Shown: positions 35,268-44,300 of the stretch, one piece after another
Position numbering within the stretch: position 1 is the first letter of the stretch
Layout of the letters: every line of letters begins with the position of its first letter
Origin: Nitrospirota bacterium
GTDB taxonomy: Bacteria > Nitrospirota > UBA9217
Assembly: GCA_029858565.1 (NCBI GenBank)
Contig: JAOUEV010000004.1
Span: 1-64,000, forward strand
Length of the DNA stretch: 64,000 nt
Direction of reading: 5' to 3'
Notes under the pieces: model-generated
Database searches by the model: none
What the model was told of the DNA's origin: nothing
What the model saw: the letters and a program-made list of their open reading frames with translations, nothing else
Position numbers and translations under genes: made by a program

Positions 35268-37723
35268 CCCAGCGCTATGTGTGTGTGCACGGCCACTTCT
35301 ATCAGCCGCCGCGGGAAAATCCCTGGCTTGAGGCCGTGGAAATCCAGGATTCAGCACACCCGTACCATGACTGGAACGAGCGGGTCACGGCGGAATGCTA
35401 TGCCCCGAACTCGGCCGCGCGGCTGCTCGATGCGGACCAGCGTATCGTGGATATCATCAGCAATTACGAACAGATCAGCTTCAACTTCGGCCCCACGCTC
35501 CTGTCCTGGATGGAGACCGCATCGCCCGAAGTCTACCGGGCCGTGCTGGAGGCCGACCGGGTGAGCCGCGAACGGCGCGGCGGGCACGGGAATGCCATTG
35601 CCCAGGTCTATAACCACATTATCATGCCGCTGGCGAACGAGATGGACAAGCGGACGCAGGTTCTTTGGGGCATCAAGGATTTCGAACACCGGTTCAGGCG
35701 CTATCCCGAGGGCATGTGGCTCGCTGAAACGGCGGTTGACACTGACACCCTTGAAGCGCTTGCCGAGCAGGGGATCCGGTTCACGATCCTTGCCCCGCGC
35801 CAGGCATCGCGCATCCGGAAGATCGGGAAGGATGAATGGCAGGATGCCGGAAACTCACGGATCGATCCGAGCCAGGCCTACCTGTGCACGCTTCCTTCAG
35901 GCCGCGTGATCACTCTCTTTTTCTACGACGGTCCCATTTCGCAGGCGGTTGCGTTCGAAAAGCTCCTGAACCGGGGGGAGGATTTTGCGAACCGTTTGCT
36001 GCACGGATTCAACGACAACCGGAGCTGGCCGCAGCTCATGCACATCGCCACGGACGGCGAGACCTATGGCCATCATCAGAAGTTCGGGGATATGGCGCTG
36101 GGGTATGCGCTGCACAGCATTGAAGCGAGCGGAGCCGCGAAGGTCGTGAACTACGCGCAGTACCTGGAAATGCACCCGCCTGAATACGAGGTCGAGATAT
36201 TTGATAACAGCTCCTGGAGTTGCGTGCACGGGGTCGAACGGTGGCGCAGCAACTGCGGATGCAATTCAGGCGGCTACGGCCACTGGAATCAGGAATGGCG
36301 GGGCCCGCTCCGCGCGGCGCTCGACTGGCTCCGCGACGCCATGGCAGGTCAGTTCATCGGACGTGCAGCGGAATTCCTGAAGGATCCCTGGCATGCGCGC
36401 GACGACTATATTTCCGTGGTGCTGGACAGGTCCCAGGCGAGCCTGGACGGTTTTATCGAACGAAATGCGCTTCGTTCGCTGAATGTTGACGAGCGGGTCC
36501 TGGTTGTGAAATTGATGGAAGTGCAGCGCCAGGCAATGCTGATGTATACGAGCTGCGGCTGGTTCTTTGACGAGCTGTCCGGCATCGAAACGGTCCAGAT
36601 CCTCAAGTACGCCGGAGGAGCGATCCGGCTGTGCGAGAGCATCATGCAGTGCGGTATGGAAAAGACATTTCTGGAACGGCTTGTCGAGGCAAAGAGCAAC
36701 GTTCCTGAACACCGGGACGGCGCGCAGATTTACGAGAAATTCGTGAAGCCCTCGATCATCGATGTGCAGAAGGTGGGCGTCCACTACGCAGTCAGTTCGC
36801 TGTTCGAGGATTATCCCGAGGATACGAGGATCTTCTGTTACCGTGCGCTTCGGGAAGATGCGATCCTGGAACAGACGGGACGCACGAAACTAGCGATTGG
36901 ACGGGTGTCCGTCACTTCGGACATTACGCACGAAAGCGACAAGCTGACCTACTGTGTGCTCTATTTCGGCGACCATGCATTCAATGGCGGGGTCCGCACC
37001 TTCCGGGGTGACGAGGCGTTTGGTTCCATGCGGGACGAGATCGTTGAGCACTTCCGCTCCGGCGACCTTGCTGGCGTTGTTCGGCTCATGGACAGACATT
37101 TCGGGTCGAACAACTACTCTCTGAGCGACCTGTTCTGGGACGAACAGCGCAAGATCCTGGGCCAGGTGACCCAGGCGGCTGTAGAGGAGCACCAGCAGGC
37201 ATATGTGCGCATGTACAACGATATCCGCGGACTCATGATCTTTCTAGCCGGGACCGGAGCGCCTCTCCCGAAGCCCTTTCTCGCGGCTGCAGAGATGGCG
37301 CTGAACTTCGAGTTATGGAAAGCGTTCAGCGAAGCAGCGGTCAACGTCGAGCGAGTTCAGGTGCTTGCAGAGGATATCAAACGCTGGAGCGTTCCCTTGT
37401 CCGCAGTTGATCTGGAGTTTTTGGTGCGTCACCGGGCCGAGGACATGATGAGGCGGCTAGTGGCAGATCCGAACGATGTGCTGCAGATAGAGGAATTATG
37501 CAAGATCGTGGAACTTCTGCGCTTGCTGCCCGTGGACATTACTTTCTGGCAGATCCAGAATGATTACTACCGGATGGCGCGTATGGCCTACGTGGATTTT
37601 CTCGTGAGCGAGCGAGCAGGTGACGAAAAGGCGCGTACATGGAATGACGCTTTTCGCAGGCTCGGCCAGGCGCTCTGGTTCAACATTGACTCAATATTGC
37701 CGAAGGAGGAACGCTCCTCATGA
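35264..37723 (+). CDS. GH57-type alpha-glucan hydrolase/transferase-like protein (DUF3536-type)
   Basis: 819 residues. GH57 landmarks: HGHFYQPPRENPW at the N-terminus, WLAETAVD with probable nucleophile E155, and HIATDGETYGHH with probable acid/base D264. A long helical C-terminal half follows (about 440-819), as in DUF3536-containing proteins annotated as GH57 alpha-amylase/alpha-mannosidase. A cysteine-containing WSCVHGVERWRSNCGCN segment (about 323-340) may bind metal. The substrate is not known. Its position between treZ and treY, with 4-base overlaps both sides, argues for a direct role in malto-oligosaccharide or trehalose metabolism. Confidence 0.85.
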   Translation: MTQRYVCVHGHFYQPPRENPWLEAVEIQDSAHPYHDWNERVTAECYAPNSAARLLDADQRIVDIISNYEQISFNFGPTLLSWMETASPEVYRAVLEADRVSRERRGGHGNAIAQVYNHIIMPLANEMDKRTQVLWGIKDFEHRFRRYPEGMWLAETAVDTDTLEALAEQGIRFTILAPRQASRIRKIGKDEWQDAGNSRIDPSQAYLCTLPSGRVITLFFYDGPISQAVAFEKLLNRGEDFANRLLHGFNDNRSWPQLMHIATDGETYGHHQKFGDMALGYALHSIEASGAAKVVNYAQYLEMHPPEYEVEIFDNSSWSCVHGVERWRSNCGCNSGGYGHWNQEWRGPLRAALDWLRDAMAGQFIGRAAEFLKDPWHARDDYISVVLDRSQASLDGFIERNALRSLNVDERVLVVKLMEVQRQAMLMYTSCGWFFDELSGIETVQILKYAGGAIRLCESIMQCGMEKTFLERLVEAKSNVPEHRDGAQIYEKFVKPSIIDVQKVGVHYAVSSLFEDYPEDTRIFCYRALREDAILEQTGRTKLAIGRVSVTSDITHESDKLTYCVLYFGDHAFNGGVRTFRGDEAFGSMRDEIVEHFRSGDLAGVVRLMDRHFGSNNYSLSDLFWDEQRKILGQVTQAAVEEHQQAYVRMYNDIRGLMIFLAGTGAPLPKPFLAAAEMALNFELWKAFSEAAVNVERVQVLAEDIKRWSVPLSAVDLEFLVRHRAEDMMRRLVADPNDVLQIEELCKIVELLRLLPVDITFWQIQNDYYRMARMAYVDFLVSERAGDEKARTWNDAFRRLGQALWFNIDSILPKEERSS

Positions 37724-40689
37724 GGGAAGGACCGTCCGTGCCGAACGTCCCGAGTTCTACCTACCGGCTCCAGTTCAACAGGTACTTTACCTTCCGTGAT
37801 GCCGTTGCCCTTGCGGGATATTTCAGCGAGCTCGGGATCAGCCATTACTACGCGTCGCCGTTTTTAAAGGCGCGGCCGGGGAGCCTCCACGGCTACGACG
37901 TCATCGACCACGGAGCGCTGAATCCCGAAGTCGGGACCATGGACGACCTCTCCTTCCTCGGCGCGGAGCTCGCTCGGCTCGGGATGGGACTGATCTACGA
38001 TGTCGTGCCGAATCACATGTGCATCGAAAGTCCCGACAACCTCTGGTGGATGGACGTGCTCGAGAACGGGCAGAGTTCGCCCTATGCGCGTTACTTCGAC
38101 ATCGATTGGACGCCGGTCAAGAAGGAACTGAGAAACAAAGTGCTGATACCGGTGTTGGGCGATCAGTACGGCAACGTTCTGGAACGGCGGGAATTGCGCC
38201 TGCTGTTTCGCGAAGGGGCTTTTTATATCGGGTACTACGAGAACCGTTTTCCGGTCCGTCCTCAGGCGTATGCGATGATTCTGGAACAGGGCCTTGACGA
38301 GCTCAGAAACGCACTGCCCGCCGACAGCCCGGACCTGGCTGAATACCTGAGCATTCTGACGGCGCTGGAACGTCTGCCATCTTATCTTGAAACCGATCCT
38401 TTGCAGATCGAGGTTCGATATCGTGAAAAGGAAGTCGCAAAACGACGACTTGCGGCGCTTGCGGAGCAAAGTCCCGTTATTGACGGCCACCTCAAGAGAA
38501 CAATTGCACTGTTCAACGGGGCCCAGGAGCAGCCGCGCAGTTTCGATCTGCTGGATCATCTGCTGGATGCGCAGATCTACCGGTTGTCCGATTGGCGTGT
38601 CGCGATGGAGGAGATCAACTATCGCCGCTTTTTTGACGTGAACGGCCTCGGCGCCGTCAGGATGGAGAATGCAGAGGTGTTTCATGCTTCCCATGCGCTC
38701 CTGTTCCGGCTGGTACGCGCGGGCATCGTCACCGGGCTCAGGATCGATCATCCCGACGGTTTGTACAATCCCGTGGAGTATTTTCACCGTCTCCAGCGGG
38801 GCTGTTTTGTGCAGCGCGCCATCGCCGAACGACGATCCCCTGAGGACGATGACCGGCTTGTCCTGGAATTCGGCCGGGAATACGACGGCACCGCATGGGC
38901 CGACGCGGCGTTCAAACCCTTCTATATCGTGGGAGAAAAAATCCTCGGAAAGAGCGAGCGGATGCCAGAGGATTGGCCGATTTTCAGCACCACGGGGTAT
39001 GTGTTCATGAACTCGGTGAACGGAATTTTCGTGGACGGCGCGAGCGCGAAGACCATGACCGCGATCTATGATAAATTTACCAGGACGGAAATCGGATTCG
39101 GCGACATTCTCTACGAGAAGAAGAAGCTGGTCATGCAGGTTGCCATGGCGAGCGAAGTTAACATGCTCGGCCATTATCTCAACGACCTTTCTGAAAAGAA
39201 CCGGCATACCCGTGATTTTACGCTGAACAGCCTGACGGCCGCGATCATCGAGATCATCGCCTGTTTTCCCGTGTACCGGAGCTACATCAACACGTGGTCC
39301 GTGAGCGACCGGGACCGCCAGATCGTTGAACTGGCTGTTTCGAAGGCGAAAAGAAGGAATCCCGCGATCAGTTCCTCGATCTTCGACTTTTTGCGCGATG
39401 TGCTGCTGCTCCGGTTCCCGGAACATGCAACGGTCAACGACATGGGTGCGTGGCTTGACTTCGCGAGGCGGTTCCAGCAGATCACCGGGCCGGTTATGGC
39501 AAAAGGCGTGGAAGATACGGCATTCTACGTGTATAACCGGCTGGTGTCCCTGAACGAGGTGGGCGGCGCTCCGGATCGGTTCGGTACAACGCTTGAGACC
39601 TTCCACGGCCAGAATATCGAACGGTCGAAAAACTGGCCCCACGCCATGATCGCAACAACAACGCACGATACCAAACGGAGCGAGGACGTGCGCGCCAGGA
39701 TCAATGTGCTTTCGGAAATTCCCCGTGAATGGGCGGAGCGTGTCAGGGCCTGGTCGCGGATGAACAAAAAGAGGAAGACCGTTATCGATGGCGTTGAGGC
39801 CCCGGACCGGAATGAAGAGTATTTGCTGTACCAGACCCTTGTCGGCGCGTGGCCTCTGGTGCCACTGGGCGAACGGGAACAGGATGTCTTTATCGGACGG
39901 ATCAGGGAATATATGCTCAAGGCTTCCCGGGAGGCAAAAGCAAACACGAGTTGGATCAACCCGAACAGGAAATATGAGGACGCGCTTGCGCTGTTCGTTG
40001 TCTCTGTTTTGAAACCGCCACGGGTGAGCAGGTTCCTCAGTGACTTCCTGTCCTTTCAGCGGATGATTTCCCACTTCGGCATATATAACTCTCTTGCACA
40101 GGTACTTCTCAAGATCTGCGCTCCCGGAGTGCCGGATTTTTATCAGGGAACGGAACTATGGGACTTCAGCCTTGTGGATCCCGATAACCGGCGGCCGGTT
40201 GACTACGAATTGCGCAAGGATATGCTGAAGCGGATCAGGGAAGCGGAGTCTGTATCTTCCGGCGTCAGTTTTGCCATGGAACTGGCCCTTGCAAAGGATG
40301 ACGGCAGGATCAAACTATATACTATCTGGAAAGCGCTCAACTTCCGGAAAGCGCGGCTTCGCCTGTTCCAGGAAGGGGAGTATCACCCCTGTGCTGTTGA
40401 GGGGAAATGGTCGGAGAACCTTTGCGCGTTCGAGCGCCGCGGCGAGGGCCCGCCGGTCATTGTTGCAGTACCGCGGCTACTGACCAGGATGATCTCGGGA
40501 ACGGGATCCGTTCCTTTTGGGAAAACGGTTTGGGATGACACGATGTTGTCCCTGGAAGGCGGCGGGGCGCGTGGCAGGCAGTACCGCAATATCTTCACGT
40601 CGGAAGTGATCGAATCGGACGACGAGGGGAACATCGCCGTAGGAGATATCTTTTCCTCATTCCCTGTTGCGCTGCTGGAGGCCCTCTGA
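37720..40689 (+). CDS. treY: Malto-oligosyltrehalose synthase TreY
   Basis: 989 residues. GH13_26 features: STYRLQFNRYFTFRDA, SHYYASPFLKARPGSLHGYDV at the N-terminus, DVVPNHM, nucleophile D343 in LRIDHPDGLYNP, acid E406 in IVGEKIL, and TTTHDTKRSEDVRARI. It converts the reducing end of maltodextrin into a trehalose unit, the step before TreZ. It is about 200 residues longer than the shortest family members, because of helical inserts in the barrel. Last gene of a glgC-treZ-GH57-treY chain, each joined by ATGA overlap. Confidence 0.95.
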   Translation: MREGPSVPNVPSSTYRLQFNRYFTFRDAVALAGYFSELGISHYYASPFLKARPGSLHGYDVIDHGALNPEVGTMDDLSFLGAELARLGMGLIYDVVPNHMCIESPDNLWWMDVLENGQSSPYARYFDIDWTPVKKELRNKVLIPVLGDQYGNVLERRELRLLFREGAFYIGYYENRFPVRPQAYAMILEQGLDELRNALPADSPDLAEYLSILTALERLPSYLETDPLQIEVRYREKEVAKRRLAALAEQSPVIDGHLKRTIALFNGAQEQPRSFDLLDHLLDAQIYRLSDWRVAMEEINYRRFFDVNGLGAVRMENAEVFHASHALLFRLVRAGIVTGLRIDHPDGLYNPVEYFHRLQRGCFVQRAIAERRSPEDDDRLVLEFGREYDGTAWADAAFKPFYIVGEKILGKSERMPEDWPIFSTTGYVFMNSVNGIFVDGASAKTMTAIYDKFTRTEIGFGDILYEKKKLVMQVAMASEVNMLGHYLNDLSEKNRHTRDFTLNSLTAAIIEIIACFPVYRSYINTWSVSDRDRQIVELAVSKAKRRNPAISSSIFDFLRDVLLLRFPEHATVNDMGAWLDFARRFQQITGPVMAKGVEDTAFYVYNRLVSLNEVGGAPDRFGTTLETFHGQNIERSKNWPHAMIATTTHDTKRSEDVRARINVLSEIPREWAERVRAWSRMNKKRKTVIDGVEAPDRNEEYLLYQTLVGAWPLVPLGEREQDVFIGRIREYMLKASREAKANTSWINPNRKYEDALALFVVSVLKPPRVSRFLSDFLSFQRMISHFGIYNSLAQVLLKICAPGVPDFYQGTELWDFSLVDPDNRRPVDYELRKDMLKRIREAESVSSGVSFAMELALAKDDGRIKLYTIWKALNFRKARLRLFQEGEYHPCAVEGKWSENLCAFERRGEGPPVIVAVPRLLTRMISGTGSVPFGKTVWDDTMLSLEGGGARGRQYRNIFTSEVIESDDEGNIAVGDIFSSFPVALLEAL

Positions 40690-40761
40690 TGAACGGTACT
40701 GCTTCTGATAGAGGTCTTGCAAGCCGCTCTTTAATCTAGATTGCTTCCTGTTCGATTCTGT

Positions 40762-40868
40762 GTTTCACAATTGAATGTGAAACAATTTCTGAAGTTAAAA
40801 AGCAATCGTCCCGGAGGTGCTCTGTGAAACAGATTCAAAGCGGTTTCACAGGGCGCGAAAATTGTTTC
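40762..40868. promoter_or_regulatory. Cluster of GTTTCAC/GTGAAAC inverted repeats (possible operator array)
   Basis: GTTTCACA (40762-40769) faces TGTGAAAC (40776-40783) across 6 bases. CTGTGAAAC (40822-40830) faces GTTTCACAG (40843-40851) across 12 bases. A fifth half-site GTTTCATA begins near 40863. Repeated half-sites in both orientations suggest binding by a dimeric regulator, or a transcript hairpin. No regulator is identified. Confidence 0.45.
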
Positions 40869-40994
40869 ATATTTTTGTAACAATGCACGATTCCGGCGCT
40901 TGACTTCGCACGGTTCATCATCTCTTTTCTGGACATTTTCCCATGCCTGTAGTAACGTACCGGATTATTATGGAATTAATACTCGGGCAGGGGC

Positions 40995-41150
40995 ATGACT
41001 GATTTAGAAACCATTCAGAAAAAGATCCTCTCATTCCGGAACGAGCGTGACTGGGCGCAATTCCACGATCCCAATAACCTTTCCAATCCTGCCTATATCT
41101 TAGGAATGCTCTTTGAAAGAAGTGCGGTTGTATTATCACTTCTTAGCTAA
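40995..41150 (+). pseudogene. N-terminal remnant of a MazG-like nucleotide pyrophosphohydrolase
   Basis: 51 codons. The first 32 (MTDLETIQKKILSFRNERDW, then AQFHDPNNLS) match the start of the small MazG-like/RS21-C6 pyrophosphohydrolases (xxFRDERDWxQFHxPKxLA). The next residues should be the EAAELLE metal-binding helix, but the sequence becomes unrelated and ends at TAA 41148. The catalytic part is lost. Confidence 0.65.
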
Positions 41151-41177
41151 GCTGTATGTGCTTCAAGGGAGGACATC

Positions 41178-41279
41178 GTGAATATAATAATCATTGCGAT
41201 TATTTGTTGGGTCCTCTGGTTACTGTTTTGGAGTAAGAGAACAGTGATCGACGGCCAGGAGCAGCTGCCGCTGGAATGA
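41178..41279 (+). CDS. Possible 33-residue single-span membrane protein
   Basis: GTG 41178 to TGA 41277-41279. A strong ribosome site AAGGGAGG (41165-41172) sits five bases before the GTG. The product begins with a hydrophobic helix (NIIIIAIICWVLWLLFW, residues 2-18), then SKR as a positive anchor and a short polar tail (DGQEQLPLE). This is a typical shape for bacterial small membrane proteins. No homologue recognised. Confidence 0.5.
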   Translation: MNIIIIAIICWVLWLLFWSKRTVIDGQEQLPLE

Positions 41280-41340
41280 AAAAGCATTGCGCGGCGCATG
41301 CGCCTTCCGAAATTCCTTTTGATATGGTAGAGTGTCCGTC

Positions 41341-44300
41341 ATGAAACAGCAGGAAAACACCGCCTTGCCGGGCCGCATCCTTGTCATTTTTCTCCTGTTG
41401 ATCGTCTGCATCAGCATCTCCGGATATTTATATTACAAGAACCTGAAGCGCCAGCTGCAGGAAGAAATCCAGGAGCACCTTGCCGCCGTCGCTGACCTCA
41501 AAACGCAGCAGATCGTGAATTGGCGAAAGGAACTACTCGCGGATGCAAGGGTCGTGATCGAGTCTCCCGCGCTTGCGCCCTACGTGCGGCAGGTTCTGGA
41601 CGGACGGGCGCCGGAAAAAATGAAGCGCGAGCTTGCGAGCTGGCTCACGCTGTGGGCGGAACAGCACGAGCATGCCAGCATCGCCCTTGTCGATGCGCGG
41701 GGATCTGTCCGCCTGACGACGAAGCCGGCGGATGCCTTAGGTGAAAAGGGCAAGCGGCATCTTGCGGCAGCCATCCGGACCGGGGATGTCTATATCACTG
41801 ATTTTCACTTCGGCCGGTCCATGCGGCATTCCCACATCGATCTGGTGGTGCCGGTTCGCTCGCAAGCCGGGGACCGGGCCCCGTCCGCAGCTTTCTTCCT
41901 CCGCGTCGACCCGCGCAGGTTCCTGTTTCCGCTCCTCCAGTCCTGGCCCACGAAGAGCAGGACCGCCGAAACGATGCTGGCCGAACGGGACGGCGATGAT
42001 GTGCTGTTCCTGAATGACCTGCGCCACAAGAATAATTCAGCGTTCCAGTTCCGGCTGCCCGTCGCGACCGAAAAGCTGCCCGCTGCCATGGCGGTGCGCG
42101 GCGTGACCGGGGTCGTGGAAGGCGTGGATTACCGCGGCGTTCCCGTGCTTGCGGCGATCCGGGCCGTGCCCGGCACTTCCTGGTTCATGATCGCCAAGGT
42201 CGACCAGGAGGAGATCTACGCGCCGCTCCGGCTGCGCGCCTGGCTGATCGCGGCGCTCACCATCGCCCTCATCGCCGCTGCCGGCCTCGGCGTGGGATAC
42301 TGGTGGCGGCAGCAGAGCGCAACCTTCTATCGCAGGCACTACGAAGCCGAGGCGGAATTCCATGCCGAGCGGAAAAAAATGGAGTCCCAGGCGCTGGCGC
42401 GGCTCGAATTTCTCCAAATACTGATCGAAGCCATCCCGATCCCTGTTTATTATAAGGATGTCCGGGGCGTGTACCAGGGATGCAATACCGCGTTCGCGCA
42501 GAGCCTCGGCCGGCCGAAAGAGGCGATCCTGGGAAAGACCGTCTACGATATAGCGCCGAAAGACCTTGCCGACACGTACCAAATCATGGATTCCGATCTG
42601 TTCCAGCGCGGCGGGACCCAGCGGTACGAGACGTTCATGCCGCACGCCGACGGGACAAGGCACGATGTGATCATCCACAAGGCCACCTTTGCGGACGAGA
42701 ACGGTTCTGCGGCCGGGCTGGTAGGCGTCATAACCGACGTTACTCAGGAGAAACGCCTGGAACGGGAGCGGAGCGCGGAAGCAGCCGCGCTGCTGGAAGG
42801 CACGCGCGCGGTCCTGAAGTACCGGGAATTCCCTGATGCTGCGCGGGACATTTTCGACGCCTGCAGGAACCTGCTCGGCGCGACCGCGGGATACGTTGCC
42901 ATGCTGAGCAGCGACGGGTCGAAAAACGAACTGCTCTTCCTGGAAGCCGGGGGACGGCCCTGCGCAGTTGACCGCAGCCTGCCGATGCCCGTGCGCGGGC
43001 TCCGGGAGCGGGCATACTCCCTCAGGAAAACGGTCTGGGAGAACGACTTTCCGCAAAGCGAATGGGCAAAACTGATGCCGCAGGGGCACGTTACCCTCGA
43101 CAACGTGCTGTTCGCGCCGCTGATCATCGAAGGGGGCGCGGTCGGCGTGATCGGCCTTGCCAATAAGCCGGGCGGCTTCACGGAGCGCGACGCGCACCTG
43201 GCAGCGGCGTTCGGCGAACTTGCGGCCGTGGCACTGCGCAACAGCCGGACGCTCGAAACGCTCGAAGCGGGCGAGGAGCGTCTGCAACAGGTCTTGAAAG
43301 GCAGCCGGCAGGGGTTCTGGGACTGGAACATCGCGACGGGCGAGGTGGTCCGGAACGAGCGATGGGCCGAGATGCTGGGCTACACCCTGCGGGAGATCGA
43401 GCGGGACGTCAGGCAGTGGACGGACCTCATCCACCCCGCAGACCAGGCGGCTGCCTGGCAGTCCATCCAGGACCATCTCGACGGCCGTACCGCGGCCCAT
43501 GAGATCGAGTACCGGATGCGCGCGAAAGACGGACAATACAAGTGGATCCTCGACCGCGCCACGGTCGTGCAGCGCGACAGCCAGGGAAAGCCCCTCCGCA
43601 TGAGCGGCACGCATACGGACGTGACCGAACGCAGGCAGACGCAGGAGCAGTTGACGCTGAAATCCTACCTCCTGGACAACGCCTCGGACTCCATTTTCGT
43701 GAGCGACCTGGGCAACGAGATCGTCTATGCAAATGATACCGCCGGCACAACGCGGGGATACAGCCGCGAGGAAATGGCGGGCATGAAGGTGAGCCGGCTG
43801 AATGCTCCCGAATACGCGCTGCTGCTGCCAGGGCGCATTGCGAACCTGATCGCGCAGGGGACCGGGACGTACGAAAGCGTTCATGTCCGGAAGGACGGGT
43901 CGGCGTTTCCGGTGGAGGTACATGCCCGCGTCATCGAGCGGGAAGGATCGAAATTCGTCCATGCCCTGGTCCGGGACATTACCGAGCGCAAGCGGGCGGA
44001 ACTGGCATTAAAAGAGAGCGAGGAGCGCTATCGACGTCTTGTCGAGGGATCGCCTGATATTGTGTACCGTTTTTCGAGCAGGCAAGGCGGTGTTTATTAT
44101 TCCGCGAGGGTCAAGGCCATTCTCGGCTATACGCCGGCGTATCTGTTCGATCACCCCTTTATATGGCATGATTCCATTCATCCGGACGATTTGGCAGGCG
44201 TTGACCATGCCATTGGAAACGCGGACAAAACCACCGGCTACCAGCTTGAATACCGGATCAAGGACGCCGGGGGCAATTGGCACTGGTTTCAGGACCGCTT

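Larger units (their letters stand above)
40690..41340. other. AT-richer intergenic region with inverted repeats and gene debris
   Basis: 650 bases holding a cluster of GTTTCAC/GTGAAAC inverted repeats (40762-40868), a 51-codon MazG-like fragment (40995-41150) and a 33-codon membrane ORF with a good ribosome site (41178-41279). No full-size gene. Lower GC than the flanks. Confidence 0.65.
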
